Under the pieces are notes generated by a model, which saw nothing but the letters and a program-made list of their open reading frames with translations, did not search any database and was not told the origin of the DNA. 64,000 nucleotides of DNA from Halichondria panicea. Taxonomy: Eukaryota > Porifera > Demospongiae > Suberitida > Halichondriidae. Location: assembly GCF_963675165.1 (NCBI RefSeq), contig NC_087383.1, positions 3,440,979 to 3,504,978 on the forward strand. The letters are read 5' to 3'. A program made the position numbers and the translations under genes. Positions 1-30,300 of the stretch are shown piece after piece. How positions within the stretch are numbered: position 1 is the first letter of the stretch; each line of letters opens with the position of its first letter.

Positions 1-88
1 TTATAGTGTCATTGTCGGTCCCTCTGTTCAAGCTGATAATGGCAGCACCAAGTCCTCTAGCTCACACTCTTCACTTGATCCACCTTAA
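1..88 (+). CDS. Possible C-terminal end of an upstream gene (partial)
   Basis: Reading from base 2, 28 sense codons run in from the window edge and end at a TAA at 86-88. The encoded tail is rich in serine (a run of S-S-S-S-H-S-S near the end) and stops with L-D-P-P. A short open frame at a window edge can occur by chance, so this is only a candidate last exon of a gene to the left. No family is recognisable. Confidence 0.2.
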   Translation, partial: YSVIVGPSVQADNGSTKSSSSHSSLDPP

Positions 89-410
89 ATATATCAATGG
101 ACTTGGTGGATCTAGATTTTGCCAAACAAAAATGACTTGATATAGAACCACACAAAAATATCTGACCTTGACAAACTTAACCTTTAGCTTGTCTTCACTT
201 GTTCTTCTGTCTTCAAAATAATGTTTTCTAAGCTTCAGGGAAGATAAAAGCTTCAGCTAAGAGCCATTCCAATAATGATAAACGGGATACTGACTGCTAG
301 TACACGATAGTACACGAATATAAATGTCACAAAAGTGACCGAGAATATACTAATAGCCAGAATCTGGCTAACGACTGACGCATGCGCAGACAATTAGTAC
401 CAGACCTGTT

Positions 411-636
411 GTTCACCTAACCCTTATAAAAGCGAAAACTTGGCCTGGCAGGGTGGGGGAAAGGGGGGATACCCCCCCCTAGCTCCAATTTTCCCCCCTT
501 TCAATTATGACTGAGTGTCTTTAGCTGGGTATTGAAATAACAGTTGACCTTTTTTTAGCAACATTTTCTGGTTACTTTTCTCATTTCCCCCTCTACTTCA
601 AAATCCTGTATGACACCCTGCCTGGGATCGAGGCTA
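411..636. mobile_element. Half of a palindromic MITE (TAGCCTCG family), split by a second element
   Basis: Bases 411-448 and 621-636 together match one arm of the short palindromic element at 50571-50656, which ends in GGCCTGGGATCGAGGCTA. The arm is interrupted at 449-620 by another element. Only one arm remains here. Related ends recur at 20148, 25295, 28809, 47935, 54912 and 59679. Confidence 0.55.
449..620. mobile_element. Short DNA element with CAGGGTG ends and a 5-bp target duplication
   Basis: The 172-bp segment begins CAGGGTG and ends CACCCTG. It is flanked on both sides by CCTGG (444-448 and 621-625). Removing the segment and one CCTGG restores the arm of the TAGCCTCG-family palindrome it sits in, which supports a real insertion. 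The interior has G-rich and C-rich runs and no coding potential. Class is uncertain; ends starting CAGGG with a 5-bp duplication resemble some hAT-like elements. Confidence 0.6.
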
Positions 637-847
637 GTGTGAAGTTAATTTCTGCTTGCTTCCAAGGTTACAGGCTAGAGGTTGTTGGTTACATAATAAT
701 AATGTTCTGACCTTTTTAGGGGAAAGCAAAGCAAGCTTCCTACACTTGGCTTTGCTTTCACTTTGCTTCCCCTAAAAAGGTCAGAACATTATTATGTAAC
801 CAACAACCTCTAGCCTGTAACCTCGGAAGCAAGCATAAACTTCACAC
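637..847. repeat. Foldback inverted repeat with arms of about 90 bp
   Basis: The arm at about 637-736 is nearly the reverse complement of about 760-847, with a roughly 25-bp loop and a few mismatches. It would form a long hairpin. There are no ORFs. It directly abuts the TAGCCTCG-family arm on its left. Confidence 0.8.
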
Positions 848-1148
848 AAGAATAGGCATAATAATTAACTACTGCATGGGATAACGAGTGTTGCAAGCAT
901 GCGCTTGCTAATGCCTCTCGCCATGTTATGCTTTCGCTTCTATGTCTATGAACTTTGACCTTATAATTAATTTTTGTGTGTGATGTGGGGGCGGCTCCAG
1001 AGGAAACTTTAAAATCTCTAGTGCATGCATTTAGATCTATGCTGCATTGCAGGGTATTAAAATTAATGTGCTCCTCCCAACATGTTGTAAGACTAAAGAG
1101 TAATTGAAATTAATTGTTTTATTGCACAAAAAACAATAGTCAAAGTTT

Positions 1149-1505
1149 ATGAAAGAACATTCTGCCATCTGTGTTCGCCTCTTCACTGTATATGAGCAGT
1201 CTGATTTGTCCTATAGTCTCGGTCCCAAGGACGATGCTAGATCTGTCCCAATAGCTCCAGTAGAACTCCAATCAAAATTTGAAGATAAATATATGTGCTG
1301 TAGCGCGCACAAGCCACACAGTATTAAATATTCGGTGCTTTATAGATTCACGATCATTCCGATTCACCTTATTAATAATGTGACGGTAAAAGGTTATCAG
1401 ATCTGTTATGCGAAGAAGCTCAACGCACGGAGTGAATTCTCTATGAGCATCTTGTTGAATAATGGGAACGTAAATGTACCAAAGAAAAGTGGCACAAAAC
1501 AATAA
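1149..1505 (+). other. Unrecognised 118-codon open frame
   Basis: An ATG-to-TAA frame of 118 codons has a balanced amino-acid composition with several Cys, Lys and Arg residues, unlike the low-complexity frames elsewhere in the window. I do not recognise a family. No splice sites or neighbours support it, and it lies outside the duplicated TRPA unit. It could be a relic exon, a transposon fragment or chance. Confidence 0.15.
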
Positions 1506-1825
1506 ACAAATTACGATTTTGCTGACTGCTGACGTACATGCATGTACCGTAGTACAATTAATTACCCAGATTCAATCTGTGTAGCGACCTAAATGTATAA
1601 CTATATAGCATTACATTGGAGAAAAATCTGCCTGGGGACGTTGTGCATGTACATGTGTGTTTATTGGTAAACTTAATTGTTCTCTCCAACTATAGCATTT
1701 CAAACACTTGGCAAACTGTCCATATAATTAAATCCTGCCACAGTATAGTCATGCAGACTAGGTGCTTGTGATACTGAACTAGTAGTATATACCCATGCAG
1801 TCTCATTTTAAACCTATATATTATA

Positions 1826-2733
1826 ATGAAAGCACCGCGGCTGCTGATGCCTCGGTGCAGATATGCCAAAGCTACATAACATAAAGCTATAGCTTTTATA
1901 CACATGACATGTTGAACAATTGTAGTCGGGCGCCGCCGCCCTCTACCGTTGCCCGGAAGGAGGTCGGGAATCAAGCCTATCCACAGTTTTGTTCTGTTGT
2001 TGGAAATTCAACAATTCCACCAGCTCCAATCAGATTGCAGTATCTCAAGGGGGTTGATCACACCCACTCAACTGTACCACGTGTGAATTTTGCACACGTT
2101 GGATTGACTGAGAGGCGAGGCCAACACCCACTTTAATAAATGATATTCATCGCTATTGGTTAGCACCCACATAGAATGAATGATATTCATGATACTATTG
2201 CGTAACAGGCCAGAGAACAAAACTGTGGATAGGCTTGATTCCCGACCTCCTTCAAGGAGGGTGGCGGCGCTCGACTAGAACAATTGCTGCATGCAAACTC
2301 AAGTAGTGGGTAATGATCAACCATGATTGTTGTTAAAAACGATGGATGCCAAAAGTTCAAGTCTAAAATTAATTTAGCAGCATTAGCAGCTAGAGTTTTG
2401 CAGCTCTCTTCTCACTCTTGCAGCTACCAATAGCTAGCGTTCTAGTACAGAGCTAACTACTAAGTAGAGTAGCAACACTCGGTAAACAAGTTTGGCTACG
2501 TGCTCTTCTGAAAAGGCTGCAATGGCATTCCAAGTAAGCAAAACTAGGCATAACTCGAGAACGAAGCATTATTTTGCAAATCCACGAATTAAATCCAAGT
2601 AAACATGACTAGAAGCCTATAGAAACTCTTACTTGCACTTGATTCATCCTTGAGCAGCTGTAGCAGTCTACACACACAAACACACTACCGTATACCTCAC
2701 TTGCGCATGCACACCGAGGCATAATTAGGGCAG
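1826..2733 (-). mobile_element. Dispersed repeat (CCTCGGTG / GCATCAGCACC family), minus orientation
   Basis: This non-coding repeat has one end like TGCGCATGCGCACCGAGGCA and the other like GATGCCTCGGTG next to GCACC. Relatives lie at about 4719, 5793, 9391, 30015, 31105, 35350 and 50013. A second element is nested at 1923-2278. Most members carry a CA/GT run just inside the GGTATACGGTAG end; here it is short (about 2672-2686). Confidence 0.65.
1923..2278. mobile_element. Nested hAT-like MITE with 8-bp target duplication
   Basis: The 356-bp element is flanked by AACAATTG on both sides (1915-1922 and 2279-2286). Its ends are inverted repeats of about 65 bp beginning TAGTCGGGCGCCGCC on the left and, read inward from the right, CTAGTCGAGCGCCGCC. 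An 8-bp duplication with terminal inverted repeats is typical of hAT-type non-autonomous elements. The open frame across part of it follows from the GC-rich arms and is not a gene. Confidence 0.75.
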
Positions 2734-2957
2734 AACTTACTACATAAGATCTGGTACTGCATGCTACATGTATATATTTGATATGAATGTTCTGCTTCGA
2801 TCCAACCTTATAGTGTCGACATTAAAGTTATCTTCTTTATGTATGATTATATATTCTGCATGATTGTTTACAGTCGACATTAATATATATGTCTACACAT
2901 TGACCACTATCATTATGTGCCTGTTCACACGTACATGTACATTCTTTGATTGATAAG

Positions 2958-21717
<18,760 letters not shown>

Positions 21718-22259
21718 ATGTCCAAGTTTATGCTCTCTTCTACTACTGAACTGTTGATTTATTAAGGTTTTTGATTCTATTATAATATAATTTTTCTGTA
21801 TTGCTGTATTACGAGTGTGCAATGTGCAGTTTAGTTCAAGTTCCATTGTCTGATCATAACTCAAATGTCGAAGTTTTACGTGACAGTTGCTGATAATATT
21901 TTTAGTATCAGGGTTTATTTCTATACATTTTGCTGTATTGTTGTATGAGTGTGCTTCTATTTCCGTGTTTAGTTTAAAGACTTCCCCTGCATGTTACTGA
22001 AAATACTGTACTAGAAAGACTGAGATGACAGAAATAGAATCTAAGTGTAGTACAGTGTGTTTGGGTTTGATTACTGTACTGGTTTGTTGGACTGGATAGA
22101 TCTACAAGTGTTCCAAGCAGGATCAAGAGCATGCAACCTTCAGAAACAGTACAGTGCAACAACCAAAGAGAGTAGAACTTTTGACGTTTTTGTAAATATC
22201 TTCTAAACAAAATGTGATTGTAGGTTGGTCACGAAGCCAAAACGTTAATAATGACGTAG

Positions 22260-24003
22260 TCTTTTTTTCTTCTTTTTTTTTCTTTATAAAATTTAATGCA
22301 GAGCATAGGTGCGTACCAACTAGCAACTGAGAGCTAATATTAAGGTAGCCCTAACAAAAAACAGCAAAAGGCAAAACAAAAAAATAACAAAAAAACAAAA
22401 ACAAAAAAAACAAACAAAAAACAAAAGTAACTAAAAGGTGCAGGCAGTGACAAGGACCGTGCAGTGACATACAAATTAATTAACAGACACAAAACTGTAA
22501 GTAAGGGCAAGCAGGCAATTAGTTATAAGTAAGTAATTAATTGAAACAATCCCACACATGAGCCTTAAAACTAAGTAAACTACTTGCAGAGACAGCACTG
22601 CTTGGTAGAGAATTCCAGAGTGGAACCACATTTACGAAGAATGATGATTGATAAGACAGTGTTTTGGCAAAGGGGATAAGTAGAGGTTGGTCATGATGGT
22701 AATGCCGAGGGTTCGGTTTCGGATTGAGTGTGAACCTTGATGAGTGGAGAAAAGATTCTCCCCTGATGATTCTGCGGCACAGAGTTACTTTCTATTGAGA
22801 CCGTCTTGTGCTCAGAGAGGGCCGAGATAAACTAGCTAGCAGAGGTAAGTATTGATCTGACCAGCGTTTGGTACAGAGTCGCGCTCCAAACTTCTGAACC
22901 GACTCCAACTGATTGATGGCACAAGAAGAAGAGGGGTCCCACACACTGCTACAGTAATCAAGGAGTGGGAGCACCAGTGATTTGTACAGGGAGGAAAGTG
23001 TGGACTGATCTGCTTGGTTGAAGTGCCTGTATAACAAGCCAAGTTTAGATTTTGCCTTAGCGCAGGTGTTGGAAATGGGCTATTCCATTTTAGGTCTTTT
23101 GTGATGGTGACTCCAAGGTAGAACAAGGAGTCCACTTGTGTGATTTGACCTGAGTTTGTAGAGAGTATGATGGACGGGGGCTGTCTCTTTATAGAGATGA
23201 GTAGCAGTTTGGTTTTTGAGTGATTGAGAGTGAGTGTTGACCCAGTTGGCGATGGCATCAATATCTCCTTGAAGATCCAAGACGTCAAATTCATTTCTAA
23301 TGGGGCTGTACAGGAGTATGTCGTCCGCATACAATAACAGCTGAGAGCCCGGAGAAAGAGGAATTCTTGTTAGGGGATCAATGTATAGGCTGAACAGAAG
23401 GGGGCCTAAGATGGACCCCTGTGGTACTCCAGAAGTGACATTGGCGGTGGACGAAGAGTGACCATCTAGGACTACCTTCTGCTTCCTGTTTGTGAGGTAG
23501 CTAGTAAACCACTTATGTAGGCTGCCAGAGATGCCTGCTGACCAGAGAGTTTTCAGGAGGCCTTGGTGAGGGGCTCTGTCGAAGGCTTTGCTCAGGTCAA
23601 AGAAAACAGCAGCTATACACTAGAGCCATTGTCCAATGAGCGGTGCCAGTCATGAGTAGCATGGAGGATTGCCTCCTGGGTAGAACTGCCCCGCCTGAAG
23701 CCAAATTGAAGTGTTGAAAGAACGTTGTTGGAAGTAAGATACTCCACTACCTCATTATGAACAATGCGTTCCAGCACCTTTGATAGTAATGATAGTAATG
23801 AGATTGGACGGTAGTTTGACACTAGTTTGGGGTCGCCTGCTTTAAATATTGGTGTTACATTAGAGGCTTTCAACTCTTCAGGAAAGACACCCGTCTCTAT
23901 CGATTTGTTGAAAAGGTATGTGAAGAAATGATGGATGGAGGATGAGGTTTTGCGCAGCATGTGACTAGATATCCCGTCTGGCCCTGAAATACTTGAACCT
24001 TGA
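22260..24003 (-). pseudogene. Broken non-LTR retrotransposon (LINE) reverse transcriptase
   Basis: Read on the minus strand, the sequence gives a reverse transcriptase domain in order: SGPDGIS, then V-F-F-D-L-S-K-A-F-D, then GVPQGSILGPLLF, then the catalytic YADD at about 23320-23334, and a C-terminal part with LDYCSSVWDP and L-W-N-S-L-P-S-S. The stop is at 22537-22539. A two-base insertion near 23614 and frame changes near 23225, 23070 and 22795 break the frame, so it is dead. It is 5'-truncated, with no endonuclease domain. A-rich sequence on the minus strand at 22260-22285 looks like its 3' tail. The motifs fit a CR1/Jockey-like LINE. Confidence 0.88.
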
Positions 24004-24610
24004 ACCTACTTTATCAAGCTCTTTTCTAGCCGGCCAGCAGGCCACCTTTTCATTCTGGAAACAAGAGTATACTTAGATGATAATATAGCTGAGCTATATC
24101 CACTCTACAGCACGGTAGCTCCTACTTTATAAAGGTCAGAGGTCTACGACCTTTGTGAGAGGTCACCCCTTTTAGGCACTGCACCATTTCTCTGGAGGGG
24201 CGCAGTAGCTAAAAGTTAACTAATTTGCAGCAGCAGTAACATGAAGGGGCTATTTTATCACAAGAATCAGGGCGCAATGTGCAGTCAAACTTGTAAATTT
24301 ACTGCACAAAACATAAACACGTGATGATTAATTAGTGACCTTTTGACCCTGTCTATCCTGCCCGTATACCTCGCTTGCGCATGCGCACCGAGGCATAATT
24401 AACCCCTTAGGCATTTACATGGACTTCCGGTGCCTTGGCTATTCATAAATAGTGGCCTTATTCATTTATGGAGAAGAATTGAACACACTATGGCCAGTGA
24501 GAATAGAAGTCAGGGAGGCATATTACTGCAAACATTTGGATCCCTGAAAGTAAGGTTTGATTAGAAGCCATGCGCTTGCCTCATGTTCAGTGTACTGTAG
24601 TTGATGTATA

Positions 24611-24878
24611 AGGCCACTCCAAGTGATCCTCTGGTTTCTGGTCCACCGCCCGCATCAGATGTTATTTTTGGATTCTATCTCATTATTGGATTTCTATCTC
24701 ATTTATTTCTACTACGCATGCGCAGAATGGTCCATGTGGTACAAAATAGTGTGATAATGATATTCATTTGAAAAATGATGAGGTGAAATTGATAATGACA
24801 TAATGAGAAAAGCCGCCCGCCCGCATGCAATTAGAAAAACTTCAGGACCAGAAACCAGAGTGTCACTTGGAGTGGCCT
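24611..24878. mobile_element. MITE with inverted repeats of about 35 bp
   Basis: The left end AGGCCACTCCAAGTGATCCT and the right end (complement AGGCCACTCCAAGTGACACT) continue into matching CTGGTTTCTGGTCC segments. The interior is non-coding. Confidence 0.75.
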
Positions 24879-24924
24879 AAAGTACAGCTTATTTTCGTGA
24901 GACAATAATATATGGGGTGCTATA

Positions 24925-25209
24925 TAGACTCGCAAGCCGTCACGTGCACTGTTGCACGGCGAGCAGTAAACCGGTCAAACTCGGTGTAGAGACTCGTGTA
25001 ACGTTTGCCACGATATTTGTGGCAACTCAAGTGGCTAGACCGCATGCAGTTACCACAAGATCGAGATCGTTGATAGTGACGTAGCACTAGCTAAATCTAA
25101 GTATCACGTGCAGTAGACTGACGTCACAAAAACCACAGCCACTTAGAATCTTATCTGATATGCTGACTGTGACGGAGTTTAACCAGTCTAGTGACGGCTT
25201 GCGAGTCTA
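24925..25209. mobile_element. hAT-like MITE with exact 8-bp target duplication
   Basis: The 285-bp element has perfect 19-bp terminal inverted repeats TAGACTCGCAAGCCGTCAC. It is flanked on both sides by GTGCTATA (24917-24924 and 25210-25217). No transposase is present. Confidence 0.85.
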
Positions 25210-25294
25210 GTGCTATATGAGCGAAACGAAATATTGAAACTTCGTATGCGGCGCTGTGATTACAAAACTACGGTATCATAGTCCTGGGTGTAGC

Positions 25295-25851
25295 TAGCCT
25301 CGAGATCAGGCCGATTAAAATACGGCCTGGTCTCTATTGCATGGGTGATAGTGCACATGCGCGAACTGAGTTACCCAGAATCTGGGTAACTCGTATACTT
25401 TATAGTAAACCTTTGTAAAAGTATACCGTAAACTAGTTTGTTTTACGAGTTTCTTTCCGTATTAATTTTAAAGAATACCTGTCTCCTGTGAAGTTGTGGC
25501 TTATGCTCTCTATTGCGTTGTCGAGAAGGCTTGCTAGCTAGCTGTGGCCCTCTATGGTGTTGTCGAGAAGGCTTGCACACTAGTCTGAAGCCAGAAGAAG
25601 CTCTCATTTGTATAGAAACCAAGTTCAAAACATCACACGACCATCCAACCATTATAGAGGTAGATGAGAGCCTCTTCTGGTTTCAGACTAGTGTGCAAGC
25701 CTTCTCGACAATATCATAGAGGGCCACAGCTAGCTAGCTAGGCTACAAAGCCATAGTAGATAGTACATGGGCGTGTATGGACCACGCCTATGATTAATTA
25801 CACATGCAATATATACCAGGCCGTATTTTAATCGGCCTGGATTCGAGGCTA
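25295..25851. mobile_element. TAGCCTCG-family element with a second inverted repeat inside
   Basis: The ends are TAGCCTCGAGATCAGGCCG and the inverted CGGCCTGGATTCGAGGCTA. Inside, about 25533-25605 and 25665-25741 form another inverted repeat around GTCGAGAAGGCTTGCACACT. The internal ACCCAGAATCTGGGT motif is shared in form with the relative at 28809. Short open frames here are repeat-derived. Confidence 0.7.
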
Positions 25852-26444
25852 GGGTGGCCCGACCTTCTGTTAGGATGGGAGGTCGGGTTGCAAGCTTATC
25901 TTGGATTTGTTTCACTTTTTACCGTCACTATAGTGGCGCCCTATCAGATTGCAGCATTTTTCACGTGGTTGGTTACGTTTGCATTTAGTTGATGCAGTAT
26001 CATTATAAGATCAGGCTGGCTGGTTGATTGTCGGGCTTATGCTGATGTGAAATAGCTTTTCAACCAATTTCAACCGTCACTTAGATTTTGAGATGCAGTG
26101 TAATTCTATTTTAGAGTGTTTAGTGTTTAATAAGTATTCTGTGCCTGCATTCAGGATAGGATCACTGCCAACATCTGGGCCTTGATTCTTACTAATCTCT
26201 ACTTGTAAAACTCTAGCTACTATCCAGCAACAAATTCACTGAGTTTTATGCTCTAAACTCTCTTTATGGCACTTACTTGCCACCAGCTGAATGTCGTCAT
26301 TGGAATGCATTTTAACGACTTCTTTGTCTTTCTTGCCTTCAATCAAGAAATAGCAGCCACGTGTGAGCTTAACCGAGTGTCGTACCTCCTCTGAAGGGGT
26401 GCCATGCCAAAAGAATGAATCATTATAGGCTCAAAAGCAACCTA

Positions 26445-27214
26445 TACAGTATAGCAGTCAAAAAAAAGTACCCGCTCCGTTTACGTAGTACGCTGGTACG
26501 TTGCAAAATAAACGCTAAAAATACACTCAAGATACGCTATGTACCGTTGCGTTTTTTTTCTAATCAACCGTTATTAAATTTTTCCTTCGGCCACACCCAT
26601 GCAGCTCTGCATGCAGCTAGCTAGCTAGAACTTTTGCAGCAGTTAGCTGTTAGATATTATAGCTAGCTAGCTAGCTAGCGTTTTCTAACCTTGTAGAACA
26701 GAGATAGGACTCTATATAGAGACTGCAGACATCCTTTTTTTATGAGAAGGTTAAAGAACTTGTGAATGGTGCGTTTTATGTCTTTGTTGTAGATCTAGAG
26801 CTAGACTTACAGCTAGACATAGCCATAGCATAGCTAAGTAGCTATGCTAGCTACAATACTCGAGATGACTAGGATTGTCTCTTTATTCGTTTTCTATACA
26901 CAGTAAAAACAGATTCGTTATAATAACATAAAACATCTCAAATAAAATGCATCATTTGAAATTTATTGTAGAAATGACATTAATTTCTGTCATTTTAACA
27001 CTAAAATACGATGATGCATCCCATATAACATAATTTGTATGTGTTTTTGCTGTGTAAAACTTTTCTGCAAAACGTGCTTGCAACGTGCAACGGTAATTAG
27101 CAACGGTACGGTAAATTCAACGCTTTTGACACGGTGTCAAAACGGAAACGCTTCGAACATACTACGGACGTACTACGTAAACGGAACGGGTACTTTATTT
27201 TGACCGCTACTGTA
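26445..27214. mobile_element. 770-bp Tc1/mariner-pogo-like element without transposase
   Basis: It is bounded by inverted repeats of about 46 bp starting TACAGTATAGCAGTCAAAA on the left and TACAGTAGCGGTCAAAAT read inward from the right. TA CAGT...ACTG TA borders fit a TA target duplication. It ends about 50 bp before the start of the copy B duplication unit. Confidence 0.75.
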
Positions 27215-27331
27215 CATTGCAACATTGCTATATGACAAGGCTCTTTTTGAGCTATGTATGCATGTCTATCACATTGACCACTATCATTATGTGCCTGTTC
27301 ACACGTACATGTACATTCTTTGATTGATAAG

Positions 27332-30300
27332 GAATCCAGTGATGAAGAGTTTAAAAAGATTGAAGAGGTAGGTATTATTCACATGTATGTAAATATATAT
27401 CGTGTATATACAGCGTACCATTTTTCATGTATACCCGGGTCATAATTCATCTACTAAATTAAATTTCATTGAGAGCGGCAGCGACACCGTTGTTATAATT
27501 AAATTTCATAGAGAGCGGCAGCGACACCGTTGTTATAATTATATTGAGTTTATAACTATGCGTTTCATGCTTGTGTGAAATATGTGAAATATTTTATCCT
27601 CCCGCTAGATACGGTATAACCTTGATTACCGGCCCTCTAATGTCCGGCTGCATGGGCTATGCACAGGGTCACTAATAATGAAGAAACAGGCGTGCCCATT
27701 AAATGCGCATGCGCAAATTGCACCATGGAGACAGCACCTGCGCATGCGAAAACTAGAGCACTGAAGTGCTAGCTATTTACATGAATACAATAGGTATGAA
27801 GCATCCATGGAAGCTGGCTAAGTAGCAAGTAACATGAGTAATTAAACCACTTTCCATTGTTTCTGGTACAGGATTACTTCAGCTGCATGTAAATACGTAC
27901 CTTGAAAAAAGGACGCATGTAAAAAAAAAGGACGCATGTAGAGGCCATGCAGCCAACATGCAAGTTAGCAAGTTAGCTTTTGCTCGTTTTTATTTGACAA
28001 CGAAGCTTCAATATCAAAATCTGCCACTTTTACTTGCTGTGTGAAGGCTGTAAATGCAGCGCATATGACATATAGGTGAGTAGACACAAACAAACAAACC
28101 AATAGACTACTATATATACCCGCTGGCCGTGGAACGACCTTGGGTAACAACCATGCATGTGCCCTATATTTGCTTATTTAAGTGGGTGGACCAGTATTGA
28201 ACTGGGTGTGGCTTGTCAGTTATTCGGCCTGGCTCAGGAACAAAGGGGTCTGGATAATCGAGGTTCTACTGTAGAACTGTATAACTTGTAACCCTTAATA
28301 CATGTATCGTCATTTGCTTTCCTGCAACACTCAAATTCAAATTGTAAACGATACACTGTACACTTCTTCTGCAGGAAGTCAGAACATAATTACTGTCACG
28401 TATCTAATGTATACGGTTACGCTATAATTATATGTGCTAATTATGCTAATTAATGTCACATATATATGGTATACGGTCACGCTATATGCTTGCCCTCTTA
28501 GGCCATCAATGAAGGTGATGATGATATGTTGGACCGTATTCGGGACTGGCTAAGGGACAACAGTGTCAAAACAGTCAATGAGAATCAAGCAACTGCACTG
28601 CATCTCGCGGCCTCTAGCTTCAGGATAGAAGTAGCGAAACTGCTGTTGGAGCATGGTGCAGGTTGCAAGAATGCATACATATACATACGTATTATTGCTC
28701 TGTATAATTATGGCCTAACAAAGGTGTGCTCCCCCTCTTGTCAAGTATAGTACATGTACCTGTATAGCGTCCACTAACATTGCCCTATGCTATTAGCACT
28801 GAAAATACTAGCCTCGATTCCAGGCCGCTAAGAGAGGGCCTGGTATCGACTGTTTGCGCATGCGCCACCTATTACCCAGAAAGTGGGTAATTCGGATACC
28901 ATTGTATTTTGCTCAGTAAAACAATGACGTCACAACGAACGGAAGTGGATTGAAGAAGTGGATAGAAGTGTGATTGTAGCCCGTGTGATAGCATTCTAAT
29001 AGCCACCCTTAGCCTACTATGTTAACAAAGGACTCACAGCCTGCAACAGTGTGGATAACAATCCTCTGAACGGAGGGGAAGGCTGACAATAGCCATTATG
29101 GATAGGCCACGCCCATCTGACACTAACCTTCGTGAAAGTCGACTCTATCAGAAAGAAATTGCTGCTGTAACCAATACAGCTCTGTCTCTAGCTAGCTAGC
29201 TATATAGCTCTGTGTCTGACTTTATGAAGAGTATTCTTTGTCTGTATATGTTATTCAGGATATAATTCGGGTAAAAATTCAGTTTAATAGGAAACATTAC
29301 GGGAATATTATCCAATAATTTTGCGCATGCGCAAGCAGTCAGTAGCAGGCCTAATTGTTTAGGCCTTGAGAAGGAGGCTATGAAAATACATGATCACCCG
29401 GGATAAGCTTTATTTTGCAGCTGTGTGCTACTGTGATACAATTAAATACTACAAACAAGTATAATAACAAATGTAACACGTACATTTCATTGCAGACCCT
29501 AATATGGTAGACGATGAACAGAAAACGGTGCTGCACTATCTATGTGCACTTCCTAGTAAGAACAACATCACTGCGTTTTTCAAATTGCTCCTAGACCAGA
29601 AAAAGTAAGAGTATGTATAATTACTATACGCCATACTACACATGCACTATCATATACATGCAGTTAGTCAGAAAGAGAGAGAGAGAGCGTGTAACTTTTA
29701 TTCTTATTTTTGCGCTGCAGGACCGGCCAAATTACTACATGTACTATAAATAGAATGGTTTACGCAACTGTGGCACGTGTGAAACCAATAATTACTTTAA
29801 TTGTTAGCTTTAATTGTTAACTTTGCTGTATTTTAATGGCTACCAAACCTGTTGTTACCGCTGGTTGAAGCCATGACAATACAGGAAAGCTAACACTTAT
29901 ACAGGGTTTCATACAGGATTTTTAGCTTGGGGGGGAAGAAGGATGGCCCCGGAACATTTTTTGAACAAATATCGATTATCTGATAGTGCAATTTGGTGTT
30001 TCAAACCATTTAGTTATGCCTCGTGTGCATAATTATACACATGCGCAGGTATACGGTAGTGTGTGTGTGTCTGTCTGTGTGTCTGTGTGCATGTGTAGAC
30101 TTCTATAGAGCTGTCAAGGATAAATAGCATATAGGCTTCTAATCATGTTTTCTTGGAGTTTAATTTGTGGATTTGCAAAGTACTGCTTCGTTCTCGAGTT
30201 GTAGCTTGCTTACTTGGAATGCTATTGTAGCCTTTTCAGAACAGTGTAGCAAAACTTGTCCATGGAGTGTTGCTACTCTACTTGTAGTTAGCTCTGCACT

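Noticed and set aside
1909-2136. 75-codon frame
   Set aside because: It lies in the inverted arm of a MITE (1923-2278).
25443-25992. Several 60-70 codon frames in the spacer
   Set aside because: They derive from the inverted repeats inside the element at 25295-25851.
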